Shown in pieces: positions 25,410 through 33,193 of a stretch of 64,000 nucleotides of DNA (positions are counted from its first letter, which is position 1; every line of letters starts with the position of its first letter). The notes below the pieces were generated by a model. The model saw only the letters and a program-made list of their open reading frames with translations, did no database searches and was not told the origin of the DNA. Source of the DNA: DATHZQ01 sp965216945 (lineage in GTDB: Bacteria > Actinomycetota > Acidimicrobiia > Spongiisociales > UBA5794); contig CBDCGU010000003.1 of NCBI GenBank assembly GCA_965216945.1, forward strand, positions 3,534,001 through 3,598,000. The letters run 5' to 3'. Both the position numbers and the translations under genes were made by a program.

Positions 25410-25478
25410 GTCGGCACCTCTTCACCAAACCTCTGCGCTTGGTGACATCGTTGAACGCCGTCGCTTCCCGGCCTTCGA

Positions 25479-26609
25479 TCAGCCAGCGAGTGACCTCCAC
25501 AGGTCGACGATCCGGTCCCTCGTTTCCATGAGTGTCTGAATCGGGATGTCCGTCGGGTTGAGTGGGGTCAGATCCGGGAAGCCCTCAGGTGGTGTGACGT
25601 CCTGCACGACCGGGTTGATCCTGAGCTGGTCCGCAGCTCGCTGCTGGTGCTCCACGGACAGGAGGAAGTTGACGAAGAGTCGCGCGGCATTGGGATGCGG
25701 AGCATCCGTCGGAATGACTGCGACGTACGTCGAGTTCAGCACCCCTTCCGGCCAATGGAAACCGAGCGGTGCACCAGCCTCCAACTGAGCTGCTGGAGCC
25801 GTTTGGCTGATGACAGCCACCTCCCGCTCACCCCTCGCCACGAAGTCGGCGGCTTCCACCTCACGCTCTGTCTCGAGGAGGTCTTGGTTTGCGAACGCCT
25901 CGACCCATTCTTGACCGAACGCTTGCTCGGCCGCATAGATGAAGGCCGCAGCTGCGAAGGAGTTCTCCGGCGTGCCGAACGCCAGCTTCCCCGTCCATCG
26001 CGGGTCGGTCAAGCCCTCGTACGAGGTTGGGAGCTCCGACGGATCAACGAGATCTGTGTTGTACACGAGTGGGTATGCCGACGAGACGATCGTATGGAAC
26101 TTCGGATCGTCGACCGTGTAGATGTCGAGCAGGTTGGCGTCGTTGACAGTCTCGTAGTCCGCCAGCAAGTCCAGCGGTGCGCCCTCTGCGATGGCGCGCC
26201 CAATCTGCATGACGTCGACGAGGTTCTGGCCCGCTTCAACCTCGGTTAGCCAGGACTGGAGCGTTGGTGGCGAGCCGCCCTTTCGGGAGTAGTCCACCGT
26301 GATGCCGTACTTCTCTTCGAACTCCTTGAAGAGCTCCGCCTCCACGGACTCAGGGAACACGCTACGTACGGATATCGATCCTTCGGCTTGTGCCGCGGCG
26401 ATCAGGTCAGCCATGGGGTCAGCAGGGGCCGCAGTGGTTGTTGCCCCTTCTGTCGTTGTTGCGCCCGCATCATCGGCCGCGGGCGCAGTGGTTGTTGCCC
26501 CTTCTGTCGTTGTTGCGCCCCCCTCAGTCGTCGAACTGTCATCGTCTCCGCATGCGGTGGCGATGAGCAAGATCGCTGCCGCTGCTGCTACTAGACGGCG
26601 TGCTCTCAT
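25479..26609 (-). CDS. ABC transporter substrate-binding lipoprotein
   Basis: A 376-residue family-1 extracellular solute-binding protein. The lipobox is L-I-A-T-A-C, giving a membrane-anchored lipoprotein at Cys20. After it comes a 45-residue low-complexity linker built of T-T-E-G-A-T-T-T units, then the binding domain from about residue 65 with S-V-F-P-E-S-V-E-A-E-L and W-T-G-K-L-A-F-G-T-P. The fold is shared with ferric-ion, polyamine and thiamine binding proteins. The tyrosine pair that defines iron binders cannot be confirmed by eye, so the ligand is open; the catabolic context favours an organic substrate. It is first in the importer operon. Confidence 0.88.
   Translation of the reverse strand: MRARRLVAAAAAILLIATACGDDDSSTTEGGATTTEGATTTAPAADDAGATTTEGATTTAAPADPMADLIAAAQAEGSISVRSVFPESVEAELFKEFEEKYGITVDYSRKGGSPPTLQSWLTEVEAGQNLVDVMQIGRAIAEGAPLDLLADYETVNDANLLDIYTVDDPKFHTIVSSAYPLVYNTDLVDPSELPTSYEGLTDPRWTGKLAFGTPENSFAAAAFIYAAEQAFGQEWVEAFANQDLLETEREVEAADFVARGEREVAVISQTAPAAQLEAGAPLGFHWPEGVLNSTYVAVIPTDAPHPNAARLFVNFLLSVEHQQRAADQLRINPVVQDVTPPEGFPDLTPLNPTDIPIQTLMETRDRIVDLWRSLAG
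26431..26466. repeat. 36-bp direct repeat in lipoprotein linker, copy 1
   Basis: An exact 36-bp sequence beginning GCAGTGGTTGTTGCCCC recurs at 26485-26520. It encodes the G-A-T-T-T-E-G-A-T-T-T-A linker units of the substrate-binding lipoprotein and probably arose by slippage. Confidence 0.85.
26485..26520. repeat. 36-bp direct repeat in lipoprotein linker, copy 2
   Basis: This is the second exact copy of the linker-coding repeat; the copies are 18 bp apart. Copy number here could vary between strains without changing the reading frame. Confidence 0.85.
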
Positions 26610-26948
26610 GAGCCTCTCCCTCTTTTCGCTGGACGACCCTTGCTGGTCTCAGCTTCAGGACTCGGACGCTGAACCAACGTTGCCCTCACGTCGCGAGAAC
26701 GTACGCTCGTTCGTCGGAATCGTTCCTGAGGATAGCTGGCCCAGTCGCGTGATTTCAATCGGATTCTTCGCAGGGCCGACAATCGGCATATGAGCCCTCT
26801 CCGCAAGCCACTGCGGATGGACCACCTGCCAGGCCGCTCGGGGACTCGGGCCTCGGTTCTTTCTGCGCCTCCGTCGACGAACGACCGCTCGACGACCGGG
26901 GCCCAATAGGATCATGGCGCTACCACCCACCCGGGCGCCGACGCCACC
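26610..26948. other. Intergenic region with no gene seen
   Basis: These 339 bp separate the lipoprotein start from the end of the next SDR gene. Apart from operator site 3, I see no supported coding frame, RNA gene or clear terminator. It must hold the promoter of the transporter operon. Confidence 0.5.
26697..26712. promoter_or_regulatory. Island operator site 3 (upstream of ABC importer operon)
   Basis: GAACGTACGCTCGTTC has a perfect left half-site, and its right half differs from the ideal at one position. It is 87 bp upstream of the lipoprotein start. Confidence 0.65.
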
Positions 26949-27698
26949 CTATGTGAGCCAGCCCCCGTCCACGGCCAGCACGTGGCCGGTCACGTAGGAA
27001 GCTGCATCCGAGCACAAGAACGAAACGGCTGAGGCCACATCGTTGACGGTTCCGAGTTGGCCGAGCGGAATCCACTCGTGGATCGATTGCTCGACCGCTT
27101 GAACGCTCTCTGCGGCCGCCCACATCGCCTCTGTCGAGATCGTCCCCGGTGCGACGGCATTTACCCGGATGCCCAATGGGGCGAGTTCGCGAGCCGCCGT
27201 GATGGTCAGCATCCGCACGGCTCCCTTCGACGTGTCGTACACGCTGTTTGGGACCGTGGACGCTCGGAAGCCGGAAGTCGAGGATATGTTGACAATCGAT
27301 GGCTCGTCGCCGGCGGACATCACTGACGCTGCGGCTTGGATGCCGAAGAAGACACCACGGACGTTGACGTCCATGACCCGGTCGTACTCCTCAGGAGTCA
27401 CGTCGGTGATTCGCTTTCGCAACCTGAGGCCCGCGTTGTTGACGTACAGCCTCAGCGGCCGCTGCGACGAGACCTCCTCGCAGAGCTCGTGAATGGCCGC
27501 CGCATCGGTCACGTCCAATTCTGCGAAGTCGGCCTCGAGGCCCCGAGCGCACAGGGCCGATGCACGTTGCGCTGCCTCCTCGGCGCTCACATCGCCGAGA
27601 GTGACCGCATAGCCATCGACTGCGAGACGTTCGGCGATTCCAAAGCCGATACCGCGTGCAGCCCCGGTGACGATGGCGGCACCTGCGGACCTGGTCAT
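26949..27698 (-). CDS. Short-chain dehydrogenase/reductase A
   Basis: A 249-residue classical SDR. The cofactor motif is T-G-A-A-R-G-I-G near residue 11, N-N-A-G near 87, the catalytic serine lies in N-I-S-S-T-S-G, and Tyr and Lys are in Y-D-T-S-K. The C-terminus ends V-D-G-G-W-L-T, usual for the family. The ATG follows GGAAG at 3 nt; the frame extends upstream but without similarity. It likely oxidises or reduces a hydroxyl or keto group of a pathway intermediate with NAD(P). It is divergent from a second SDR gene. Confidence 0.88.
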   Translation of the reverse strand: MTRSAGAAIVTGAARGIGFGIAERLAVDGYAVTLGDVSAEEAAQRASALCARGLEADFAELDVTDAAAIHELCEEVSSQRPLRLYVNNAGLRLRKRITDVTPEEYDRVMDVNVRGVFFGIQAAASVMSAGDEPSIVNISSTSGFRASTVPNSVYDTSKGAVRMLTITAARELAPLGIRVNAVAPGTISTEAMWAAAESVQAVEQSIHEWIPLGQLGTVNDVASAVSFLCSDAASYVTGHVLAVDGGWLT

Positions 27699-27933
27699 AG
27701 TCTTCCGTTTCTGATCGGGCGGTTGGGGGTGGAAGAAGCAAGAAGGTGGCGGCCAGTCCGGGCACTGTAGCGCAGCGCAGTCCACGGCCGAAGGCCCGGC
27801 GGCAGTACGAAGGGGCTGATGCCCCGTACCCCCTCGTCGGTTGTGAGTGCGGCGTGTTGACTTGACGGCGCTCGGCAATATTGGCGATGCTCGATGCCGT
27901 CGGCCACTTGCGACGAGAAGATCGGACCCTGAC

Positions 27934-28728
27934 ATGGAACGGACAGCGACATCGGACGGTGGAGAGCTGAGTCGATGTCAACGACTCATCGGAACGCGTT
28001 GCTTCGTGACCGGGGCAGCATCCGGTATCGGTCTCGGCGTCGCTCGCCGCTTTGCGCAGGAGGGTGCATTGACAACCCTTGCAGACATCGATGCGACAGG
28101 GGTTGTCGATGCGGCGCTTGCGGTTGCCGAGTTCGGCGAGACGTATTCAGTGGTCGTGGACGTCGCCTCCAAGCCGTCCGTGCTTGCGGCGATGGCCGAA
28201 AGCGTTGAGCAGATGGGGGGAGTCGACGTTGTCGTCAATTGCGCCGGCATTGAGAGTCACCACACTCCTTACGACCTGCCCGTGGAAGAGTGGGACCGAG
28301 TATTTGCAGTGAATGCACGGGGAACGTTTTTGGTCGCACAAGCGGGCGCTCGGCAGATGCGAGAGCAGGGGACAGGCGGGTGCATCATCAACATCTCGTC
28401 GGTTCAGGCCGAGGTTGCCACTGGGGAGATTGCCCACTACGCGGCCTCGAAGGGTGCCGTTCGTCAGCTCACCAAGGCCCTCGCCGTGGGTTTCGCCCGA
28501 GACGGGATCCGTGTGAACGCAATTGGTCCAGGTCCTGTGGCGACTGGCATGTCGAGTTGGCTCCACGATTCGGCACAACGCGCACGAATCCTCGGACGAC
28601 TGCTCAGCGAGCGTCCCGGTACTCCCGACGACATCGCGGCAGCTGCAGCGTACTTGGCTTCCGACGATGCCGGATTCGTGACTGGTACGACGCTATACGT
28701 CGACGGTGGTGTCTTGGCGGTCAGATGA
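27934..28728 (+). CDS. Short-chain dehydrogenase/reductase B
   Basis: A 264-residue classical SDR with T-G-A-A-S-G-I-G-L-G for cofactor binding, N-C-A-G in place of N-N-A-G, N-I-S-S-V-Q for the serine and Y-A-A-S-K for Tyr and Lys. It ends T-L-Y-V-D-G-G-V-L. The ATG was chosen at M-E-R-T-A-T. No island operator is seen in the 235-bp region shared with the divergent SDR, so this pair may be expressed differently from the rest. Confidence 0.88.
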   Translation: MERTATSDGGELSRCQRLIGTRCFVTGAASGIGLGVARRFAQEGALTTLADIDATGVVDAALAVAEFGETYSVVVDVASKPSVLAAMAESVEQMGGVDVVVNCAGIESHHTPYDLPVEEWDRVFAVNARGTFLVAQAGARQMREQGTGGCIINISSVQAEVATGEIAHYAASKGAVRQLTKALAVGFARDGIRVNAIGPGPVATGMSSWLHDSAQRARILGRLLSERPGTPDDIAAAAAYLASDDAGFVTGTTLYVDGGVLAVR

Positions 28729-28747
28729 GCGGAGGCTGGCTGCCGGC

Positions 28748-29821
28748 TCACACGTCGAGGCGTGAACGTAGCTGCAACATTGCTGCCGCTGCCCCTTCGA
28801 GATCGTCGACGTGGAAGCCTTCGGCAAGATCAGGGTCGAGCGCGGCGAGGGCTTCTCTCACGGATCCGTTGTAGACAACCCGACCCTCTTTCGTGACTTG
28901 GGTGCCGTGTTCGTTCTCAAACTGGGAGTTCCAGGCGACGGCAGCGTCCTCGTCCAGGCCTGGGGGGAGATCGAGCGACAGCTCCCCCTTGTCGATCCTG
29001 ATCGGATAGCCGCCAGGGAGTCCGGCCGGTCCGGGGACGTGGTCGAAGTGGTCGCTACCTCGAGCCAGCGCCACGATCAAAGGCACTGTTACGAGAGCTG
29101 CTACGAGGTTGTGGGGCTCGATACGGCCCAGCTCTGCCTTGCGGAATTGGTCGTACACATCGTCGACCTCGCGGCCATCGATCCATACTCGCGGGGGCTG
29201 GCCTTCTCGATCGGCGGCGGGCTCCTGCCATGTGGCCGATTGTCTATGGTGCGCCAGCATTTGAAGCTTCGTCCGTGCAGGGAGTGTTTCCCTGAACGCG
29301 GCAGCAAGGATCTGGATGTTGCCAACACCACACGTGACCGGAAGGCGCTTCGCAGCCAGGATTTGGTTGACAACGTCCGGGAAGGAACAGTTGACGTAGG
29401 GCGGCACGTCGTCCAAGAGCAACAACGCTTGACCGATCCGAGCGGCCAGGAGTGCCTGTAGAGGCGAAGCAACCGTGAGACCGGTCTCTCTGAGAAAGGT
29501 CGACCATTGCGAATCGCGGGTCAGCGACATCAGGGGAGGTTGCACTGTCGCCGCATTCACGACCAAGCGGGGGCCGAGCGATTGGATGGTCTCTGCAATC
29601 GTCGACGGACTCGACCAGTCGATCAGAACCGGGGAGAAGCGGACCTCGCAACCTGCGGCGATCGACCGTACGTTTCCCGTATACGTCAGGTCCGTCAGTG
29701 TCTCACTATGGCGCCCTCCAACGGCGACTCGCAGCGGGCCATCAGGGACGAGCGCCAGATCGTGCACGATCTGCGTCGCATAGAGCCCGCTACCCGCCAG
29801 AAACACGTCACATGATGTCAT
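28748..29821 (-). CDS. Rossmann-fold NAD(P)-binding protein, saccharopine-dehydrogenase-like
   Basis: A 357-residue protein starting with V-F-L-A-G-S-G-L-Y-A-T-Q-I-V-H-D-L, a glycine-rich dinucleotide-binding turn, followed by L-R-V-A-V-G-G-R-H-S as the second strand. P-R-L-V-V-N-A-A-T-V-Q-P-P resembles the N-A-A-G segment of saccharopine-dehydrogenase-like reductases. The rest is not familiar to me. It is the last gene of a six-gene run that starts at operator site 4, although the 67-bp gap before it leaves room for a separate promoter. A dehydrogenase role is an inference from the fold. Confidence 0.6.
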   Translation of the reverse strand: MTSCDVFLAGSGLYATQIVHDLALVPDGPLRVAVGGRHSETLTDLTYTGNVRSIAAGCEVRFSPVLIDWSSPSTIAETIQSLGPRLVVNAATVQPPLMSLTRDSQWSTFLRETGLTVASPLQALLAARIGQALLLLDDVPPYVNCSFPDVVNQILAAKRLPVTCGVGNIQILAAAFRETLPARTKLQMLAHHRQSATWQEPAADREGQPPRVWIDGREVDDVYDQFRKAELGRIEPHNLVAALVTVPLIVALARGSDHFDHVPGPAGLPGGYPIRIDKGELSLDLPPGLDEDAAVAWNSQFENEHGTQVTKEGRVVYNGSVREALAALDPDLAEGFHVDDLEGAAAAMLQLRSRLDV

Positions 29822-29888
29822 TGGTCACTCCTCCCGATCCTGTGAGCCGAACAGCCCGACGAGACTGCTGGGGCTATCACACTCCTAT

Positions 29889-30623
29889 TCATGGCACCAA
29901 CAGGCGAACACCGGCAAGCGTTACGACGGAAGCCAGCAAGATCCTGAAGAGGCTGGGGCTCATCTTGCCGAGCAACCGCTTTGCGTACGAGGTCGCGATC
30001 AGAATTGCGACCGATAACAAGGCAATCGCCGGTATGAATTCGGCAACCAGAAGGCCCGACGCCGAGTAGACAGCGGTCTTGGCGAGTACTGTCGTGACAG
30101 CCATCAGTGCCATCGTCGAGACGAACCGTTCCTTCTCGAGACCGCGACGCGTCAAGAAGGGCGCGATGATGGGGCCTGAACCACCGACCGTTGCGGCAAC
30201 GAATCCTGAGACTGCTCCGACCGCTGAGAATGGGCGATGGCTCATCGCCTGCCGTGATGTAGCTCGGTGCCATCTCGCACCGGCCACGATCACGCTGCCG
30301 AGGAGGAATGTGCCCATGGCAACCTCGAGGGCACGCTGCGGTATCTGCGTCAGCAGCAGGCCACCGACGACGACGCTCGGGATCATCCCCATGGCAAACC
30401 AACCCACCGCCTTGCCATCCACGTCGCGTCGGAACAACCACGACCTGAGGAGGCTTCCGACCAACAAGACAGGCGCAGTCACCACGACCACCGTTTGTGG
30501 CGGCAGGAAGGCCGACAGGACGGCGATCATCAGCAGTCCCCCTCCGAGGCCGACGATGCCATCGAGTGCGCCGGCTCCCAGGCCGATGAGCAGCAACAGA
30601 AGCACGGCCACCGGAGTGCTCAT
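29889..30623 (-). CDS. TauE/SafE-family anion exporter
   Basis: A 244-residue membrane protein with about eight hydrophobic segments. The duplicated TauE motif is visible: G-A-L-D-G-I-V-G-L-G-G-G-L-L in the first half and V-A-A-T-V-G-G-S-G-P-I-I-A-P in the second. Known members export sulfite, sulfoacetate and other organosulfur anions. The ATG lies 15 bp after the OsmC stop; a GTG overlapping that stop is an alternative start. A sulfite-oxidase-like enzyme elsewhere in the island makes a sulfur role attractive, but substrates cannot be read from the sequence. Confidence 0.85.
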   Translation of the reverse strand: MSTPVAVLLLLLIGLGAGALDGIVGLGGGLLMIAVLSAFLPPQTVVVVTAPVLLVGSLLRSWLFRRDVDGKAVGWFAMGMIPSVVVGGLLLTQIPQRALEVAMGTFLLGSVIVAGARWHRATSRQAMSHRPFSAVGAVSGFVAATVGGSGPIIAPFLTRRGLEKERFVSTMALMAVTTVLAKTAVYSASGLLVAEFIPAIALLSVAILIATSYAKRLLGKMSPSLFRILLASVVTLAGVRLLVP

Positions 30624-30637
30624 GCCATCGAGAGGCG

Positions 30638-31189
30638 TCACTTCGATCGATGCTTCGGGAGGCGGCGAGGGTAGTTGCGATGGTCGAGCGGCTCCGAGTT
30701 GAGCATCACCGTCGTCTCGGTGGGCACTTCGGCGGTCGCAAGGGCCCGCGCATGACACCCGGCCTCGGCAGTCTGGATCAAGGCTGCCACTTCCGAAGGG
30801 TCATCTGGAGATTCGACATGTAGCTCGATGCGGACGCCACGACACTCCGAGTTCAGGGTTCCGGCAAGTACCGACCCGCTGGTGGCCCAATCGATCTCGA
30901 CCGAGCAGCGTGCGGACTCCACCGTGACCTTCATGAGTTCCGCATATCTGAGCACCATGCTGGCCAGGCACATCCCCACGCCGGCCGCGACGTAGTGCAA
31001 CGGATACGGGTGGGCGTCCCCGCCGCCGGCATCTACCGGTTCGTCCGCGAGGAAGGTGTGGTCCCCAACCGTCGCCTTCATGACGAGGCCGGCGATATGC
31101 GAGACACTGACCTGTACGCCGACCGATCGTCGTGGTGCGTATCGGGAACACTCACCTGCTGCGGTCACGATGCGACGGGCCTCACGCAC
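30638..31189 (-). CDS. OsmC-family protein
   Basis: A 183-residue protein with an OsmC domain from about residue 35. A central helix carries the first peroxidatic-type cysteine (V-G-M-C-L-A-S-M-V), and E-A-G-C-H-A-R-A-L carries the second. OsmC/Ohr proteins reduce organic hydroperoxides with a cysteine pair. The GTG start overlaps the end of the upstream LLM gene by 8 bp. It sits three genes downstream of a selenoprotein-like peroxiredoxin in the same operon, which suggests peroxide or thiol stress linked to the pathway. N-terminal length is uncertain. Confidence 0.78.
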   Translation of the reverse strand: MREARRIVTAAGECSRYAPRRSVGVQVSVSHIAGLVMKATVGDHTFLADEPVDAGGGDAHPYPLHYVAAGVGMCLASMVLRYAELMKVTVESARCSVEIDWATSGSVLAGTLNSECRGVRIELHVESPDDPSEVAALIQTAEAGCHARALATAEVPTETTVMLNSEPLDHRNYPRRLPKHRSK

Positions 31190-32105
31190 CCAATCTCGAG
31201 TCCGCTTCCCGCAGAACCTCGCACACCTGATCGTGGTCACCCGTTGCCCAATCGGTGTCAACGACGACCTCGGTGAGGCCGGTCGCCACGAGATCGGCCC
31301 ATTGCTCGGCGATCGCATCAGCGCGGCCCTGGGACCGGCTCAAACGTAGCGCAAAACGCAGCGTGGCCGGGTCGCGGCCGACCGATTCGGCTTCGTGTTT
31401 CATCTGCTCGAAACCCTCGCGCAGCTCCTCGAGATAGAGCTGATCGGCGCGACGAACCGGGTTCCAGGCGCCGTTGGGTATTCGGCCCGCACGGCGGATC
31501 GCGTACTTGCTGTTTCCTCCGATGAACACGGGGATCTCGTGCAGGGGTGTCGGGTAGGCGAGGGCACCCTCTCCCAAGCTGTAATGCTTGCCATTGAAGG
31601 GCGACGTGTGCCCCTTCCAGCATTCCTGCATCAGGGCGATTCCCTCGTCCAGCAGCTTGCCACGTTCCTCGAACGGCACGCCGAGAAACTCGAACTCCTG
31701 TGCGAGCCACCCTGCGCCGACGCCGAAGCCTTCGACCCTCCCGTTCGACAGATGGTCGATGGAGGCAACCTGTTTGGCGACCACGATGGGGTGCCGGTAG
31801 GGGAGCACGAGGACCGTTATGCCGAGTTCGACTCGATCCGTCACGGCAGCCATGGCCGCGAGGGTCGTCATGGCGTCGTGCCACGGGTTGAGCGTGTAGG
31901 CGGAGTCGGCCTCCTTTCCCCAGAACCCGCCCTCGACGAACCGGTCTCTCCTGGGTGTGGTGATCTTCGTCGGAAGCACGACATGGTCGCGGCACCACAT
32001 GGAATCGAACCCGGCCTGCTCGAGGATTCGGGCCATTGTCGTGATACCGATCTCCTCCGGAAGCGGCCCGCTGTTGGGCAGCATCACTCCAATCTTGGTC
32101 GGCAT
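31182..32105 (-). CDS. LLM-class flavin/F420-dependent oxidoreductase C
   Basis: A 307-residue luciferase-like protein. It shows G-F-D-S-M-W-C-R-D-H-V-V-L-P, P-I-V-V-A-K-Q-V-A-S-I-D-H-L-S-N-G-R, F-G-V-G-A-G-W-L-A-Q-E-F and P-V-F-I-G-G-N-S. The ATG follows GGGAGAAGAGG at 3 nt. The gene starts 13 bp after the stop of the peroxiredoxin-like gene, so it belongs to the operator 4 operon. It is most like the paralogue two genes upstream; the pair may act on related substrates or as two steps. Confidence 0.86.
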   Translation of the reverse strand: MPTKIGVMLPNSGPLPEEIGITTMARILEQAGFDSMWCRDHVVLPTKITTPRRDRFVEGGFWGKEADSAYTLNPWHDAMTTLAAMAAVTDRVELGITVLVLPYRHPIVVAKQVASIDHLSNGRVEGFGVGAGWLAQEFEFLGVPFEERGKLLDEGIALMQECWKGHTSPFNGKHYSLGEGALAYPTPLHEIPVFIGGNSKYAIRRAGRIPNGAWNPVRRADQLYLEELREGFEQMKHEAESVGRDPATLRFALRLSRSQGRADAIAEQWADLVATGLTEVVVDTDWATGDHDQVCEVLREADSRLGA

Positions 32106-32118
32106 GTGCCTCTTCTCC

Positions 32119-33153
32119 CTAGTCGTTGCGTCGGTCGGCTTGCTGATGTTCTTGGGTCCTGTTTCCCACGATCGGTCGCTCGACGAGTGGTCGCTCCGCG
32201 AGTCGCAAGCGAAAGGCGACATCGGCCGGAGGCCAACACTCGATCATCGTGCACGCCTGGAACATGACGGTTCCCTGAATCGTCACGTCCCCACCTCCTG
32301 GCTCGCCGGAAAACGTCAGTGGTTGGTAGCCACGCACCATCCTCTGGTAGCCGACGTAGGACCCGTCCCCGTCGCTCATCACGATCGGCGACGCCGGTGG
32401 CCACTCCGTTGCCCCGATCTCCACGCCGGGTATCGGATCAATGCGCACGACGAGTGGTTGGCATCCCTCGGGCACGGGGGAGGCGTAGATGTGAACATCG
32501 TCCGAGAGTTCGATGTCGTAGATGAGCCAGATCCGCTGGAAGTGTCCGTAGGTTGGCGAGTCGGCCCGTACCGTGACGTTGACCGGGCCCGACCCAAGGT
32601 CGACGCGTGGCCCGCCATGTGGTGCGGCGATCCCGAGGGCTCGCTCGAGCAAGCCGGAGCCGGTCTCGCGCTCGCGGTAGCTCTGGTGGAACCGCTTGTC
32701 CACCACCGTGCTACCTCTGATGACGAACACGCCAGGGTACGGGACACCCTCGTGGTGTGGCTTGGGCGAGATGCCGTAGGCTGCGTGCTGTTCCTCGACG
32801 TGAACGTTGAGAAGGCCGAGACGCTCGATGACACGTCCTCCTGCATCACTCAGCAGCGGGAACTTGATGCCGTGGCGCGCGGAGAACGACGCAAGTACCT
32901 CCGAGGTATCGGGGCTCACTGCGACGACGCAATAGCCGGCGCTCTCCAGCACTTCTCGCACTCCCTCCAACTCGACCAGCTGGGTCTTGCAGAAGGGTCA
33001 CCACTCGGCACTGCGGTAGAAGAGGACGATGGCGTTTTCGGCCGAGCAGTGATCGGAGAATCTCGCCGTCCGGCCGAACTGATCCGGAAGCTCGAAGTCT
33101 GGCCAGGCTTGACCAACCAGCGGACCGATCGCATCGAAGTCGAGCTCAATCAC
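32119..33153 (-). CDS. Candidate selenoprotein: peroxiredoxin/redoxin with U-P-F-C motif and DsbD-alpha-like domain
   Basis: One frame of 344 residues containing a single in-frame TGA at codon 52 (32998-33000). The sequence around it is F-Y-R-S-A-E-W-[TGA]-P-F-C-K-T-Q-L-V-E-L. In related AhpC/TSA redoxins this reads W-C-P-F-C-K, so TGA replaces exactly the active-site cysteine. The frame upstream (V-G-Q-A-W-P-D-F-E-L-P-D) and downstream is fully redoxin-like to about residue 165. A DsbD N-terminal-like domain follows (V-E-I-G-A-T-E-W-P-P, F-Q-A-C-T-M-I-E-C-W-P-P). A hairpin follows the TGA at once. The GTG start lies 40 bp after the upstream LLM gene; GGAAG is 10 nt upstream. No signal peptide is seen. 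The alternative is a Cys-to-stop mutation. Machinery genes for selenocysteine are not in the window. Confidence 0.75.
32963..32996 (-). promoter_or_regulatory. Candidate bacterial SECIS hairpin
   Basis: Immediately after the UGA the mRNA can form CCUUC/GAGGG, CAA/UUG and GACC/GGUC stems, with a UG and a GAG side bulge and the apical loop CAGCU. The loop starts 16 nt after UGA, within the range usual for bacterial SECIS elements. The first two loop bases are C and A, whereas a G is commonly found there, so the match is good in position but not perfect in sequence. Confidence 0.5.
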
Positions 33154-33193
33154 CTTGGTGCAGCTTCCATGGAGTCGGATCCGGGAGGCGGCT

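Noticed and set aside
25479..26609. Firm assignment of the importer to ferric iron
   Set aside because: The family match is to a broad group (iron, polyamines, thiamine, phosphonates), and the iron-binding tyrosines could not be confirmed; the catabolic context argues for an organic ligand.
27699..27933. Island operator between the divergent SDR genes
   Set aside because: No copy of the 16-bp palindrome is present in this 235-bp region; the SDR pair was therefore left out of the proposed regulon.
32119..33153. Simple pseudogene split by a nonsense codon
   Set aside because: The stop falls on the one residue where selenocysteine is chemically expected, the frame is otherwise intact, and a suitable hairpin follows. 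It remains the alternative if the genome lacks the selenocysteine machinery.
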